Source: Kandleria vitulina DSM 20405 (GTDB lineage: Bacteria; Bacillota_I; Bacilli_A; Erysipelotrichales; Coprobacillaceae). From it: 64,000 nucleotides of DNA. The stretch lies in assembly GCF_000702065.1 (NCBI RefSeq), contig NZ_JNKN01000006.1:24788-88787 (forward strand), given 5' to 3'. Below, piece after piece: positions 1-8,732 of this stretch (position 1 is the stretch's first letter; each line of letters starts with the position of its first letter). Position numbers and translations under genes: made by a program. The notes under the pieces are model-generated. The model saw nothing but the letters and a program-made list of their open reading frames with translations, was not told the origin of the DNA and searched no databases.

Positions 1-528
1 TTTGCATCATTGTTTCACACATCTGCATTGATCTTATTGCCATTTTATTTCTTATCAAGATTAAATCCAGAAAAAAAACATCTCTTCATCATTCTGTCAA
101 TAGAAGCAATTCTTTTGGTATTAGGAAGACCGCTCGCTCTTTTTATCATTAACAGTCTTCCTTTATATGCTAAATACATTGGCGGTAAATATGACACCTC
201 CGATACGAGCTATACCATGTTAATGATCTACAATCTTATTCTGATTATTTCTTTCTTTATCAAAGATAAAGAAAAGAATCTACAATATGCAAGAAATGCC
301 TTATTGATTGCGATCATCATACTTTGTCTAAGCTATTCAATCACCATTTTAGGAAGAGCAGTACTCTATTACAGCATATTCCTAATTCTGCTTATTCCTG
401 TCATTATTGATCGCATCATCGTCAATAACAAATTGTATTTTTATGGCATCTGTATTTTGTCATTAATATATTTCTTCTATTACATTACAAAAGGATCAAT
501 CATTGATCCTTATCGATTCTTTTTTTAA
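1..528 (+). CDS. EpsG/Wzy-like polysaccharide polymerase, 3' part
   Basis: This is the C-terminal part of a polytopic membrane protein; the frame is open to base 1, so the true start lies upstream of the window. About 175 residues are visible, dominated by hydrophobic helices, with an N-terminal stretch (FASLFHTSALILLPF) typical of EpsG-type polymerases that join repeat units outside the membrane. It ends 9 bases before a glycosyltransferase gene, and a flippase follows, which supports a polymerase role. The family assignment rests on topology, one motif and context, so another capsule membrane protein is possible. Confidence 0.65.
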   Translation, partial: FASLFHTSALILLPFYFLSRLNPEKKHLFIILSIEAILLVLGRPLALFIINSLPLYAKYIGGKYDTSDTSYTMLMIYNLILIISFFIKDKEKNLQYARNALLIAIIILCLSYSITILGRAVLYYSIFLILLIPVIIDRIIVNNKLYFYGICILSLIYFFYYITKGSIIDPYRFFF

Positions 529-537
529 GGAGGGTTT

Positions 538-1668
538 ATGATTAAACTCATGCATTTTATTCACGGATTCAATACCGGAGGAGCAGAGACACTCGTCAAG
601 AACTATATGACACATATCGATCATTCTGTTTTTGATGTCACTGTCTTATGTATTGAACATTTTCCCGATTCTCCCTACGAAGACTATCTTAAAAGGCAGG
701 GGATAAAGGTCATCTATCTTTGTGATAATATCAAGCACTTTGATAGTCGTCGTCTAGATCATCGTATCCTCAATCATATAGAAATCTATCTTCAAGTAAG
801 AAAACTTATTAGAGAGGTTTCTCCTGATATTATTCATTTTCATCTGGCTTTACAAAAATATATCCGTTTCGCCAAGCCAAAAAAGAATACAATCATGTTC
901 TACACGCAACATTTTGATTTCTCAAGAATGATTGAAGATCGTATCCAGATGACACATCTCAAATGGGTCATCAGCCACTATCCTACTGAAATTATCGCCT
1001 TGCATAGTCAAATGAAAAAAGAGATGTCTCATCTCATCTCTCCTCAATATATTGAGGTATTAAACAACGGTATTGATATTGATCAATATCAAAATCTTCC
1101 TTCAAAAGTAGAGAAGAGAAAAGCTCTTCATATTGATGAGAATGCACTTCTTATCGTTCATGTAGGACGCTTTGATAAGATCAAAAATCATGATTTCCTT
1201 CTTGATGTCTTTAATGATATTAAGAAGAAGCGTCCGTCAGCTTCTCTTCTTCTGATTGGTTCAGGAACAGAGGAAAAGGCGATTCTTGATAAGGTGAAAA
1301 GACTTCATCTAAAAGATGATGTCCACATCTTATCTAACAGAGATGATGTCAATGAATGTCTTCAGATGGCCGATGGGGCAATCTTCCCATCATTTTCAGA
1401 AGGTATGCCTATTTCACTTGTAGAAATGCAGGCAGCGGGTTTACCGATTGTCACGTCAGATGTGATTTCAGAAGAGATCAAGGTCTCTAATCTGATTACT
1501 TTTCTTCCTTTAGGAAATGCAGCACAATGGGCTGATACATTGATTGATCATATCGAAAGAAGAGAAGAAGTCATCTATGATCACTTGGAAGAATGGGATA
1601 TTAAAGAGAGCGTAAGAAAGCTTGAACGATTATATTTAGAAAGGTATGAAACATGGAATCACGAATAA
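538..1668 (+). CDS. GT4-type glycosyltransferase, capsule/EPS assembly
   Basis: A 376-residue GT-B glycosyltransferase likely to add a sugar to the lipid-linked repeat unit on the cytoplasmic face. The N-terminal GFNTGGAETLV motif is the usual acceptor-side glycine loop. The C-terminal half shows VGRFDKIKNHDFLLD and the nucleotide-sugar binding block FPSFSEGMPISLVEMQAAGLPIV with its E-x7-E pattern. AAGGAGG at 528-534 sits correctly upstream of the ATG. The gene overlaps the flippase gene by 16 bases, so the two are co-translated. The sugar specificity cannot be read from sequence. Confidence 0.85.
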   Translation: MIKLMHFIHGFNTGGAETLVKNYMTHIDHSVFDVTVLCIEHFPDSPYEDYLKRQGIKVIYLCDNIKHFDSRRLDHRILNHIEIYLQVRKLIREVSPDIIHFHLALQKYIRFAKPKKNTIMFYTQHFDFSRMIEDRIQMTHLKWVISHYPTEIIALHSQMKKEMSHLISPQYIEVLNNGIDIDQYQNLPSKVEKRKALHIDENALLIVHVGRFDKIKNHDFLLDVFNDIKKKRPSASLLLIGSGTEEKAILDKVKRLHLKDDVHILSNRDDVNECLQMADGAIFPSFSEGMPISLVEMQAAGLPIVTSDVISEEIKVSNLITFLPLGNAAQWADTLIDHIERREEVIYDHLEEWDIKESVRKLERLYLERYETWNHE

Positions 1669-3179
1669 AGAATACAAAAAGAAATCTTGTCAGTGGTTTT
1701 TTAAGACAGGGTGCCAATATCTTATTGCCGTTCTTGACAAGGACGATGGTACTTTATCTTCTTGGGGCAAAATACCAGGGGTTAAGCAGTCTCTTTCATT
1801 CCATTCTTCATGTCCTCAATCTTGCGGATTTAGGTTTTACGACAGCGATTGTCTTTGTGCTCTATAAGCCTGTCGCTTTAGATGATCATGAAAGCATCTG
1901 CGCTATTTTAGCTTATTTAAGAAAGATCTATTGGATCATCGGTGCAGTCTTCCTGCTTGGTGGCTTGTTTGTCATGCCGTTCTTGCCAAGTCTTATTTCA
2001 GGAAGCTATCCACAAGATCTGAATATTTATTTATTATTTTTTATCTATCTTATTGATACAAGTCTTTCTTATATGCTTTTTGGCTACAAGAGTGTCCTAT
2101 TAACCGCCATGCAAAGAGATGATGTTGTTAACAACATCTATACTTTCTCATCAACATTGTTGAGGATTGCACAGGTGATTATTCTCTTTATTGCCAAAGA
2201 CTATATGTTATTTGTGGCATTGATGCCGCTTTGTACATTGTTAAATAACTTTTTGACGCAATACTTTGCCAATAAGTTATTTCCCCATCTTAAGCCGTTA
2301 GGACAAATTGATAAGACCACAAAAGAAAAGATCATGCGACAGGTTAAGGGAATCGTTGTCGATCGCATTGGCGATACAGCCCGCAACAGCATGGATTCTA
2401 TTTTTCTTTCTGCTTATCTTGGTTTAACGACAGTGGCAATCTACGATAACTACTACTATATCTATAGTGCGCTCTATGGCATCACATTAATGATCATCAA
2501 TGCGATGCAGGCCTCTGTGGGAAACAGTATTGTGAAAGAGAGCGTTGAGAAGAACTATCGTGATCTGTTTAAGTTTACATTTATCTTTGAATGGATCTGC
2601 GGCTGGATGGCTATATGCATGTGCTGTCTCTATCAGCCCTTTATGGCCTTGTGGCTTCGTGATGCAAAGATGATTTTTCCAAATTACATCATGGTTATGT
2701 TCTGTCTTTATTTTTATCTTATCACCATGAACAATACACGTAATCTTTATACCTCGGGAGCAGGCCTCTATTGGGAGATGCGTGTCTGGTATATCATTGA
2801 AGCTATCGGTAATATCGTACTTAATGCGACACTGGGTTATTTCTATGGTGTTACCGGTATTATTCTTGCGACGATCATTACGATCGTGCTCTTTAATTTT
2901 ATTGCCCGCAATGCGGTATTGTTTGCGCATTATTTTAAGTGCAGTTCACGTGAGTTCTATGTTAAGCATGGAACCTATGCACTGGTCACGATTGTAAATG
3001 GGGGCATTACTTACTTTTTGACACGTCTTGTCCCAGTTGATGGTTTTATTGGTTTCATCATTATGATTGTACTTTGTGCCATCATCCCACATCTTCTTTA
3101 TTATCTTGCTTATCGTAAAAGTGATAGTTATCAGGAGATGGTTGCTTTTGTAAAGACAGTCATCAAGGTGAAACATTAA
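1653..3179 (+). CDS. Wzx-type polysaccharide flippase (MOP superfamily)
   Basis: A 508-residue membrane protein with about 12-14 hydrophobic helices. It begins with a short basic segment followed by LVSGFLRQGANILLPFLTRTMVLYLLGAKYQGLSSL-type sequence, the usual entry of oligosaccharide flippases. It would move undecaprenyl-linked repeat units across the membrane for the polymerase encoded upstream. The start overlaps the glycosyltransferase stop, and the next gene follows after 12 bases with a strong ribosome site. Substrate is unknown. Confidence 0.85.
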   Translation: MESRIKNTKRNLVSGFLRQGANILLPFLTRTMVLYLLGAKYQGLSSLFHSILHVLNLADLGFTTAIVFVLYKPVALDDHESICAILAYLRKIYWIIGAVFLLGGLFVMPFLPSLISGSYPQDLNIYLLFFIYLIDTSLSYMLFGYKSVLLTAMQRDDVVNNIYTFSSTLLRIAQVIILFIAKDYMLFVALMPLCTLLNNFLTQYFANKLFPHLKPLGQIDKTTKEKIMRQVKGIVVDRIGDTARNSMDSIFLSAYLGLTTVAIYDNYYYIYSALYGITLMIINAMQASVGNSIVKESVEKNYRDLFKFTFIFEWICGWMAICMCCLYQPFMALWLRDAKMIFPNYIMVMFCLYFYLITMNNTRNLYTSGAGLYWEMRVWYIIEAIGNIVLNATLGYFYGVTGIILATIITIVLFNFIARNAVLFAHYFKCSSREFYVKHGTYALVTIVNGGITYFLTRLVPVDGFIGFIIMIVLCAIIPHLLYYLAYRKSDSYQEMVAFVKTVIKVKH

Positions 3180-3191
3180 GGAGGTACAGAT

Positions 3192-3989
3192 TTGAAAAAA
3201 ATACTTGTAAGATTTGATGATCTTTGTCCCACAATGAACAAAGAACAATGGGAAAAAGCGAAAGTCCTGTTAAAACAATATGATGTCAAGCCACTATTAG
3301 GGGTTGTACCAGAATGTCGAGATCCAGAGCTGCTTATTGATAAGGAAGATCTCCATTTCTGGGAAGAAATGAGATCCCTTCAAAAAGAAGGCTACACCCT
3401 TGCGATGCACGGCTGCTTTCATGAATGCATCCACCAAGGAAAGACCCTCGTGAGTGGACCAGGGTATTCAGAATTTGCAGGACGCAGCTACGAAGATCAA
3501 TACGCAACCATAAAGAAAGGCAAAGAAATCCTAGAAGAACATGGCATACACACCACCATCTTCTTTGCTCCTCGCCATAGCTATGATCTTAATACATTGA
3601 AAGCTTTAGCAGCCAATGGCTTTACTCACATCTCCGATGGGAAAAGCCATACGGTGTGGAATAGGGAAGGGATCCTATGTGTACCATGTCGCTCAAGCGG
3701 ATGCCCCGCCATTCGTTTTAACGGATACTATACAGCTGTCTTTCACGCCCATGAATGGGTGCGTGAAGACAAGGCTTTTGCCTATAAGGAATTTGTGTCT
3801 TTGTTAGAAAATCATCATCAGGATATCGTTGATTTTAATGAATTTGCATCACGTAAAGAAGGTCATCCATTTGTTCAGATGATAAGTGAAAAAGCATTTA
3901 TTTTTTATGAAAACCATATTCGTCCAAAGCTCAGTGCTTTGCATGTCTTAATAAAGAGAAGGGGGAGAAAAAATGGAAGAAAGACTTGA
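3192..3989 (+). CDS. DUF2334-type polysaccharide deacetylase
   Basis: 265 residues starting at TTG 3192; AAGGAGG at 3178-3184 fixes this start. The opening VRFDDLCPTM carries the Asp-Asp pair, and LAMHGCFHE with the downstream FFAPRH segment supplies metal and catalytic residues of the NodB/DUF2334 fold. It probably removes acetyl groups from the polysaccharide or a precursor. No signal peptide is visible, so it may act inside the cell or be exported in another way. It overlaps the next gene by 17 bases. Confidence 0.8.
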   Translation: MKKILVRFDDLCPTMNKEQWEKAKVLLKQYDVKPLLGVVPECRDPELLIDKEDLHFWEEMRSLQKEGYTLAMHGCFHECIHQGKTLVSGPGYSEFAGRSYEDQYATIKKGKEILEEHGIHTTIFFAPRHSYDLNTLKALAANGFTHISDGKSHTVWNREGILCVPCRSSGCPAIRFNGYYTAVFHAHEWVREDKAFAYKEFVSLLENHHQDIVDFNEFASRKEGHPFVQMISEKAFIFYENHIRPKLSALHVLIKRRGRKNGRKT

Positions 3990-4566
3990 TCTGCGACAGC
4001 TTATTTCATATTTATTTTCATATTGGTATATATTATTAATTTCATTGATATTGGGAGTAACAGGAGGAATTGTCTATCATAAATTTCTGACATCACCGCA
4101 ATATCAGTCAACAGCTACCGTTTATATTAGAAGCAATCAGAAAGAGATTTCCTATGATGATCTACAGCTAAGCAATAGTCTAGCTTCCGATTATCAGCAT
4201 ATTTTTACCGCTAGTCCTAATTTAAAGGCGGTGATGTCTTCATTGCATCTTTCTTATGATGAAGATGAATTATTAGAAATGATCAATGTAGAACATCCAG
4301 CCGACACACGTATTCTTAAGATTACAGTGACTTCCTCTGATAATGAAGAAGCAAAAAAAATAGCGGATGCTCTTGCGGAGGAAGGAATGAAGAGTATTCG
4401 TAAACTTGACGGACAAGTTCCTTATCTTGTTCAGCAGGGGAAAGTATCTCATATCAATGTGGGAGCATCGCTAATGGAACATGTCACTCTCTTTGTCATT
4501 GGTGTTGTTGGTCTATGTGCGTTGCTTATCGTATTTAAATTCTTTATGAAAAAACCAGGCGAGTAG
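3973..4566 (+). CDS. Short Wzz/CpsC-like chain-length protein
   Basis: 197 residues with two membrane helices (about 17-37 and 168-191) framing an extracytoplasmic domain that contains SPQYQSTATVYIRS and PADTRILKITVTS. It is a clear paralog of the protein encoded at 17392-18132 (shared QSTATVYIRS/QSSSMVYLRS, LASDYQHIFTA/LTSDYEIIFTS). It ends just after the second helix, so it lacks the cytoplasmic tail of the longer paralog. Such tails normally activate the CpsD-type kinase, so this copy may set chain length without touching the kinase (inference). The stop lies inside a terminator hairpin. Confidence 0.8.
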   Translation: MEERLDLRQLISYLFSYWYILLISLILGVTGGIVYHKFLTSPQYQSTATVYIRSNQKEISYDDLQLSNSLASDYQHIFTASPNLKAVMSSLHLSYDEDELLEMINVEHPADTRILKITVTSSDNEEAKKIADALAEEGMKSIRKLDGQVPYLVQQGKVSHINVGASLMEHVTLFVIGVVGLCALLIVFKFFMKKPGE

Positions 4567-4579
4567 CCTGGTTTTTTTA
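4551..4579. terminator. Bidirectional terminator between convergent capsule operons
   Basis: The stem ACCAGGC/GCCTGGT around loop gagta is preceded by an A-run and followed by a T-run. It overlaps the last codons and stop of the Wzz-like gene and lies just past the stop of the epimerase gene on the other strand. Confidence 0.85.
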
Positions 4580-5662
4580 TTATTCATAGAAGTCTTTATA
4601 CCACTTGGCAAATGCCCGAAGACCTTCTCTAAGTGTTGTCTTTGGCTTGAAGTGGAAATCTCTTTCTAATGCGGATGTATCCGCATAAGTAATTGGTACA
4701 TCTCCTGGCTGCATAGCGACAAGTTCTTTATGTGCTTCAAAGTCATAGTCTTCAGGAAGCACTTTAGCACGTATGAGTTCTTCTTGAAGAATAGAGACGA
4801 AATCCAATAGATTTTCTGGATGAGAGTTTCCGATGTTATAAATAGAATAAGGTGGAAGAGGAAGACCATCTTCACCGTTCTTTCTTTCTGGTGCACCTTG
4901 CATGATACGCTGTACTCCTTCAACGATATCATCTACAAAAGTGAAGTCACGCTTACAGTTTCCATAGTTGAAGATCTTGATTGTTTCACCTTTTAATAGC
5001 TTATTCGTAAATCCAAAATAAGCCATATCAGGACGACCTGCAGGACCATAGACCGTAAAGAATCTTAAGCCGGTGCATGGAATATTGTATAGCTTAGCGT
5101 AGGCATGAGCCATAAGTTCATTGCTTTTCTTTGTAGCTGCATACAAAGAAACAGGATTATCAACTTGATCATCAGTGCTATATGGTACTTTCTTGTTTGT
5201 ACCATAGACACTTGAAGAAGAGGCGTAGACAAGATGTTCTACGCCTTTCTTATTATTGTCATAAGAATGACGACAAGCTTCAAGAATATTAGAGAAACCA
5301 ATCAGATTTGATGAAATATAGGCATCAGGGTTAGTGATAGAATAACGTACACCAGCCTGTGCAGCTAAATTCACTACAATATCTGGTTCATGATCTTTAA
5401 AGATAGTATTGATTAACTGTGCATCTGATAAATCTCCTTTAATGAAAGTGTATGAAGAAGAAGGATGTAAAGAAGCTTCTTTTTCAATTTCTTTAAGACG
5501 CCAGTTTTTAATGTTTACATCGTAGTAATCATTTAAGTTATCTAATCCTACTATATGAATAGAAGAAATTGTTTTTAATAAAGAAAGAACAAGGTTGCTG
5601 CCAATAAAGCCAGCTGAACCTGTTACGAGAACAGTCTTTCCATTTAATTCTATATGTTCCAT
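4580..5662 (-). CDS. NAD-dependent epimerase, UDP-glucuronate 4-epimerase type
   Basis: 360-residue extended SDR enzyme. The Rossmann motif TGSAGFIGSN lies near residue 15, YAATK is the catalytic Tyr-x3-Lys pair, and the DNLNDYYDVNIKNWRL stretch is typical of UDP-glucuronate 4-epimerases (CapI/LspL type). It is encoded 9 bases downstream of a UDP-glucose dehydrogenase on the same strand. Together they would make UDP-glucuronate and then UDP-galacturonate for the capsule. An AGGAGG site precedes the ATG. A UDP-glucose 4-epimerase role is less likely given the neighbour. Confidence 0.85.
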   Translation of the reverse strand: MEHIELNGKTVLVTGSAGFIGSNLVLSLLKTISSIHIVGLDNLNDYYDVNIKNWRLKEIEKEASLHPSSSYTFIKGDLSDAQLINTIFKDHEPDIVVNLAAQAGVRYSITNPDAYISSNLIGFSNILEACRHSYDNNKKGVEHLVYASSSSVYGTNKKVPYSTDDQVDNPVSLYAATKKSNELMAHAYAKLYNIPCTGLRFFTVYGPAGRPDMAYFGFTNKLLKGETIKIFNYGNCKRDFTFVDDIVEGVQRIMQGAPERKNGEDGLPLPPYSIYNIGNSHPENLLDFVSILQEELIRAKVLPEDYDFEAHKELVAMQPGDVPITYADTSALERDFHFKPKTTLREGLRAFAKWYKDFYE

Positions 5663-5671
5663 AAAAACCTC

Positions 5672-7138
5672 CTAGTCTCTTCTAAATAGATCTCGTGTGT
5701 AGACTTTGTCTTTTACATCATCAAGACATGAATTGTATCTATTGGCAATGATGGCCTGTGAAATGCGTTTGAATTCATCTAGATCATTGATAACCTTGCT
5801 GCCAAAGAAAGTTGAATGATCAGGAAGAGTTGGTTCATAGATAACGACTGTTGCCCCTTTAGCCTTGATTCTCTTCATAACTCCCTGAATAGAAGATTGT
5901 CTAAAGTTATCAGAGTTAGATTTCATTGTTAAACGATATACCCCAATGATAACCTCTTTTTCTTTACTTTCATCATAGCTGCTGTTGGCTTCATAGGCAC
6001 CTGCGATTTCAAGAACACGATCCGCAATGAAATCTTTTCTTGTCTTATTAGAAGCAACAATGGCTTCAATCATGTTCTGAGGAACATTTTCAAAGTTTGC
6101 TAACAATTGCTTAGTATCTTTTGGTAAGCAGTATCCACCATATCCAAATGAAGGGTTGTTGTAATGTGAACCGATACGAGGATCAAGACAGACACCGTTG
6201 ATGATCTCTTGAGTATTTAAGTTCTTGCTTTCTGCATAAGTATCTAATTCATTGAAGTAGGAAACACGTAGTGCTAAATAAGTATTTGCAAAAAGCTTAA
6301 CGGCTTCCGCTTCAGTGAAGCCCATAAATAATGTATCGATGTTTTCTTTTAAAGCACCTTCATTTAATAATTCCGCAAAGATTTCAGCTTCTTTTCTGCT
6401 TGATTCATCGCATCCTACAATAATACGAGAAGGATAAAGGTTATCATAAAGAGCCTTTGATTCTCTTAAGAATTCAGGTGAGAAGATAATACGATCAGTG
6501 TGGAATTTTTCTCTAACAGTGTTTGTATATCCAACTGGAATGGTAGATTTAATAATCATTGTCGCATGAGGATTAACTTTTAATACTAAAGAAATAACAT
6601 CTTCTACAGCTGATGTATTAAAGAAGTTTTTCTTTGAATCATAGTTTGTAGGTGCTGCAATGACCACAAAGTCAGCTTTGCGATAAGCTTCTTCTCCATC
6701 AAGAGTTGCATGAAGATCTAATTCTTTTTCTTTAAGATATTTTTCAATATAGTCATCTTGAATAGGTGATTGATGATTATTGATCATATCTACTTTCTCT
6801 TTAACAATATCAACAGCTTCTACATGATGATGCTGAGATAAAAGCGTAGCGATGGATAATCCTACATATCCTGTACCCGCAACAGCGATATTATAGTGTT
6901 TATTAATTGTTTTCTTGACTGATCTTTTTTCTTCAAAAAGATCAGTGATATCAAAATGAAGCTGTTCAGATAGTTTTTCAAGCTGTTCAATTGAAGGAAC
7001 ATAGTCCATCTTTTCTGCACGGCTGATCATAGCACGGTTGATGCCAGTTGCTTCTGAAAGCATTTTTTGTGTAAAGTTTAGTTCTTTTCTTTTTGAGATA
7101 AGCGTCTCACTTAGGCGCTTCTGGGATAAAGTTTTCAT
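5672..7138 (-). CDS. ugd: XRE-type HTH domain fused to UDP-glucose 6-dehydrogenase
   Basis: 488 residues. Residues about 8-70 form an XRE/Cro-like helix-turn-helix ([24 protein letters not shown]), and from about 80 a complete UDP-glucose/GDP-mannose dehydrogenase follows. The dehydrogenase shows the NAD motif [11 protein letters not shown], the lysine-bearing [14 protein letters not shown] block and the catalytic cysteine in YGGYCLPKD. It would oxidise UDP-glucose to UDP-glucuronate. The fused DNA-binding domain suggests that the enzyme controls its own gene, perhaps in response to substrate or NAD. Two palindromes (7152-7170 and 7247-7263) near its promoter are candidate targets. Catalysis is well supported; the regulatory role is inferred. 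Confidence 0.88.
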   Translation of the reverse strand: MKTLSQKRLSETLISKRKELNFTQKMLSEATGINRAMISRAEKMDYVPSIEQLEKLSEQLHFDITDLFEEKRSVKKTINKHYNIAVAGTGYVGLSIATLLSQHHHVEAVDIVKEKVDMINNHQSPIQDDYIEKYLKEKELDLHATLDGEEAYRKADFVVIAAPTNYDSKKNFFNTSAVEDVISLVLKVNPHATMIIKSTIPVGYTNTVREKFHTDRIIFSPEFLRESKALYDNLYPSRIIVGCDESSRKEAEIFAELLNEGALKENIDTLFMGFTEAEAVKLFANTYLALRVSYFNELDTYAESKNLNTQEIINGVCLDPRIGSHYNNPSFGYGGYCLPKDTKQLLANFENVPQNMIEAIVASNKTRKDFIADRVLEIAGAYEANSSYDESKEKEVIIGVYRLTMKSNSDNFRQSSIQGVMKRIKAKGATVVIYEPTLPDHSTFFGSKVINDLDEFKRISQAIIANRYNSCLDDVKDKVYTRDLFRRD

Positions 7139-7151
7139 TACAGTCCTCCTT

Positions 7152-7170
7152 ATGTTATTTTAAATAACAT
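7152..7170. promoter_or_regulatory. Palindromic operator candidate O1
   Basis: Perfect inverted repeat with core TGTTATTT-T-AAATAACA (7153-7169), extended one base pair each side. It lies just downstream of the predicted start of transcription of the XRE-ugd gene and 14 bases from its start codon, a position suited to blocking transcription. Confidence 0.6.
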
Positions 7171-7182
7171 TTCATAGAAAAT

Positions 7183-7211
7183 ATTATACATTATATTTAA
7201 ATTAAAATCAA
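7183..7211 (-). promoter_or_regulatory. Sigma-A-type promoter of the XRE-ugd/epimerase operon
   Basis: On the minus strand, -35 TTGATT (7206-7211) is separated by 17 bases from -10 TATAAT (7183-7188). Predicted transcription starts near 7176, directly before the O1 palindrome. Confidence 0.6.
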
Positions 7212-7246
7212 TTTTAGGATATAAAAATAAGCTGCTTCATTACAAA

Positions 7247-7263
7247 TGTTATTTAAAATAACA
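7247..7263. promoter_or_regulatory. Palindromic operator candidate O2
   Basis: TGTTATTT-A-AAATAACA, identical to the O1 core except for the central base and 94 bases from it centre to centre. It lies between the two divergent promoters, about 75-90 bases upstream of the predicted start of the jetABC transcript, so it could serve looping or control of the condensin operon. Confidence 0.6.
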
Positions 7264-7323
7264 AATATAAAGTTTTAGACATAAAGTATGAAAAAAGCCA
7301 TAGAATAAGGATGAAAACTTTTG

Positions 7324-7329
7324 TATAAT
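7324..7329 (+). promoter_or_regulatory. -10 element of jetABC promoter
   Basis: TATAAT at 7324-7329 lies 33 bases upstream of the jetA start codon. The matching -35 position (about 7301) is a poor match, so activation by another factor is possible. Confidence 0.45.
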
Positions 7330-7361
7330 AGAAATCACGTTTAGAAAAGAGGTGTTATGCG

Positions 7362-8732
7362 ATGAATTTCTGGAATCTATTTGATACCTTTGATAATGAG
7401 AAATTCTTTAATCCCTTAACAGGAGAAAACCGTACAATCTATTTTCAGATCATTCAGGCTTTAATAGCGATGGCTAATAGTAGAGAAGATCTTTATGAAC
7501 AGGATGCTAAAAACAAGATATTTGATTATCAGTCTCTTCTTGAAGAAGAAGCAATGGGAAGCACACCTAATGATATATTAAAATATTTTGAAGAATGTGG
7601 ATGGATCCGAAGAGAACAGTCAAGAAACGGATTAGAATACTATGTTCGTATCACATCTGAGTGTCGTATCCTGATGGATGGATTGATGAGTGTAAGAAGA
7701 GGGGCTGACAACAGTAAAGGCCATATCTTTGCCATGTATGAAATTGTCAGAGCGGCAAGCGATGATACATTTGGCTACCGTCGATTAGAACCTTACAAGC
7801 AGATTCTAGAGCCATTGGAAATGCATAAGAATGCCTTGAAAAATGAACTTATTGATTTACGTGATAATATCCTTGCATTAATCAAGAAGCTTCTTGATAC
7901 CAATGAGCTTTCTCATATGGGACATCTTTTAAGTAAAGAAGAAATGATCAAGGATTTCTTTAACAACTACTTTAGATTAAAGAATGATGGGAATGTATTG
8001 GCTTTTATTCCTGTCATCATCAACTATTGTAGAAAGCTAGAATATGAAGATGATGCCTTAATAGAAAAGATGGTCTATGATGCACCACGTGAAGATCATG
8101 TCAACCAGGAAACAATTCGTTTAAGACTCAGCAGCATTATAAGCTTTTTGGATTATAGCTATGAAGATAATATGAACATCATTGAAAACCGTATTGATGA
8201 ATATTATGTACTTGCTAATCAGCGTATACGTATGCGTTTGACTTATCATGATAGTCTTCATCCAGCTATAGAACGTTTCTTCCAGATTGTAAACAACCAT
8301 CCTGATCTAATGGAAGAAAGTGTAGAGAATATTAATAAGAAATGTATCAATATTGTCAATCAGTCTTTTATAGCAAGACAGTCATTTGATTTAAAGAAGA
8401 AAAGAGATATGCATAAAGGACGAGTAATGCCAATTAAGCCCATTGTTATTGATGAAGATACAATCAAGAAAGAACAGGAACTATTATCTCGATCAATAAA
8501 TAGAGCCTACTCTAAACATAATGTCGCAAAATATATGGATGGATGGCATATTAAGGAGAAGGTACATATCAATAAGGACATGATCAAGAATAAGAAAGAT
8601 GTCTTAACCTTGATTGCTGCACTGATGTATGTAAACAATGAAGATTTCCCATATGAAATCAATATTACCGATCAAAGATTAGTGACTGATTTTTGTGAAA
8701 TGCCAGATATGATTATAAGGAGAAGAAAATAA
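7362..8732 (+). CDS. jetA: Wadjet/MksF-like kleisin, JetA family
   Basis: 456 residues, largely helical and without membrane segments. The N-terminal FFNPLTGENRTIYFQIIQALIAM and winged-helix-like region, then a long helical middle and a C-terminal domain, fit JetA (formerly DUF5716), the kleisin that bridges the SMC heads in Wadjet. Length and gene order (JetA-JetB-SMC ATPase) agree. AGAGGTG precedes the ATG at a suitable distance. It overlaps jetB by one base (TAATG). The family call rests on order and general resemblance, since kleisins diverge quickly. Confidence 0.72.
   Translation: MNFWNLFDTFDNEKFFNPLTGENRTIYFQIIQALIAMANSREDLYEQDAKNKIFDYQSLLEEEAMGSTPNDILKYFEECGWIRREQSRNGLEYYVRITSECRILMDGLMSVRRGADNSKGHIFAMYEIVRAASDDTFGYRRLEPYKQILEPLEMHKNALKNELIDLRDNILALIKKLLDTNELSHMGHLLSKEEMIKDFFNNYFRLKNDGNVLAFIPVIINYCRKLEYEDDALIEKMVYDAPREDHVNQETIRLRLSSIISFLDYSYEDNMNIIENRIDEYYVLANQRIRMRLTYHDSLHPAIERFFQIVNNHPDLMEESVENINKKCINIVNQSFIARQSFDLKKKRDMHKGRVMPIKPIVIDEDTIKKEQELLSRSINRAYSKHNVAKYMDGWHIKEKVHINKDMIKNKKDVLTLIAALMYVNNEDFPYEINITDQRLVTDFCEMPDMIIRRRK

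Noticed and set aside
2487..2930. 147-codon minus-strand open frame inside the flippase gene
   Set aside because: It is a shadow of the strongly supported flippase frame, with no ribosome site and no sensible protein features.
5672..7138. XRE domain as a misjoined separate gene
   Set aside because: The frame is continuous from a well-placed ribosome site through both domains, with a short linker and no internal start with a ribosome site before the NAD motif.
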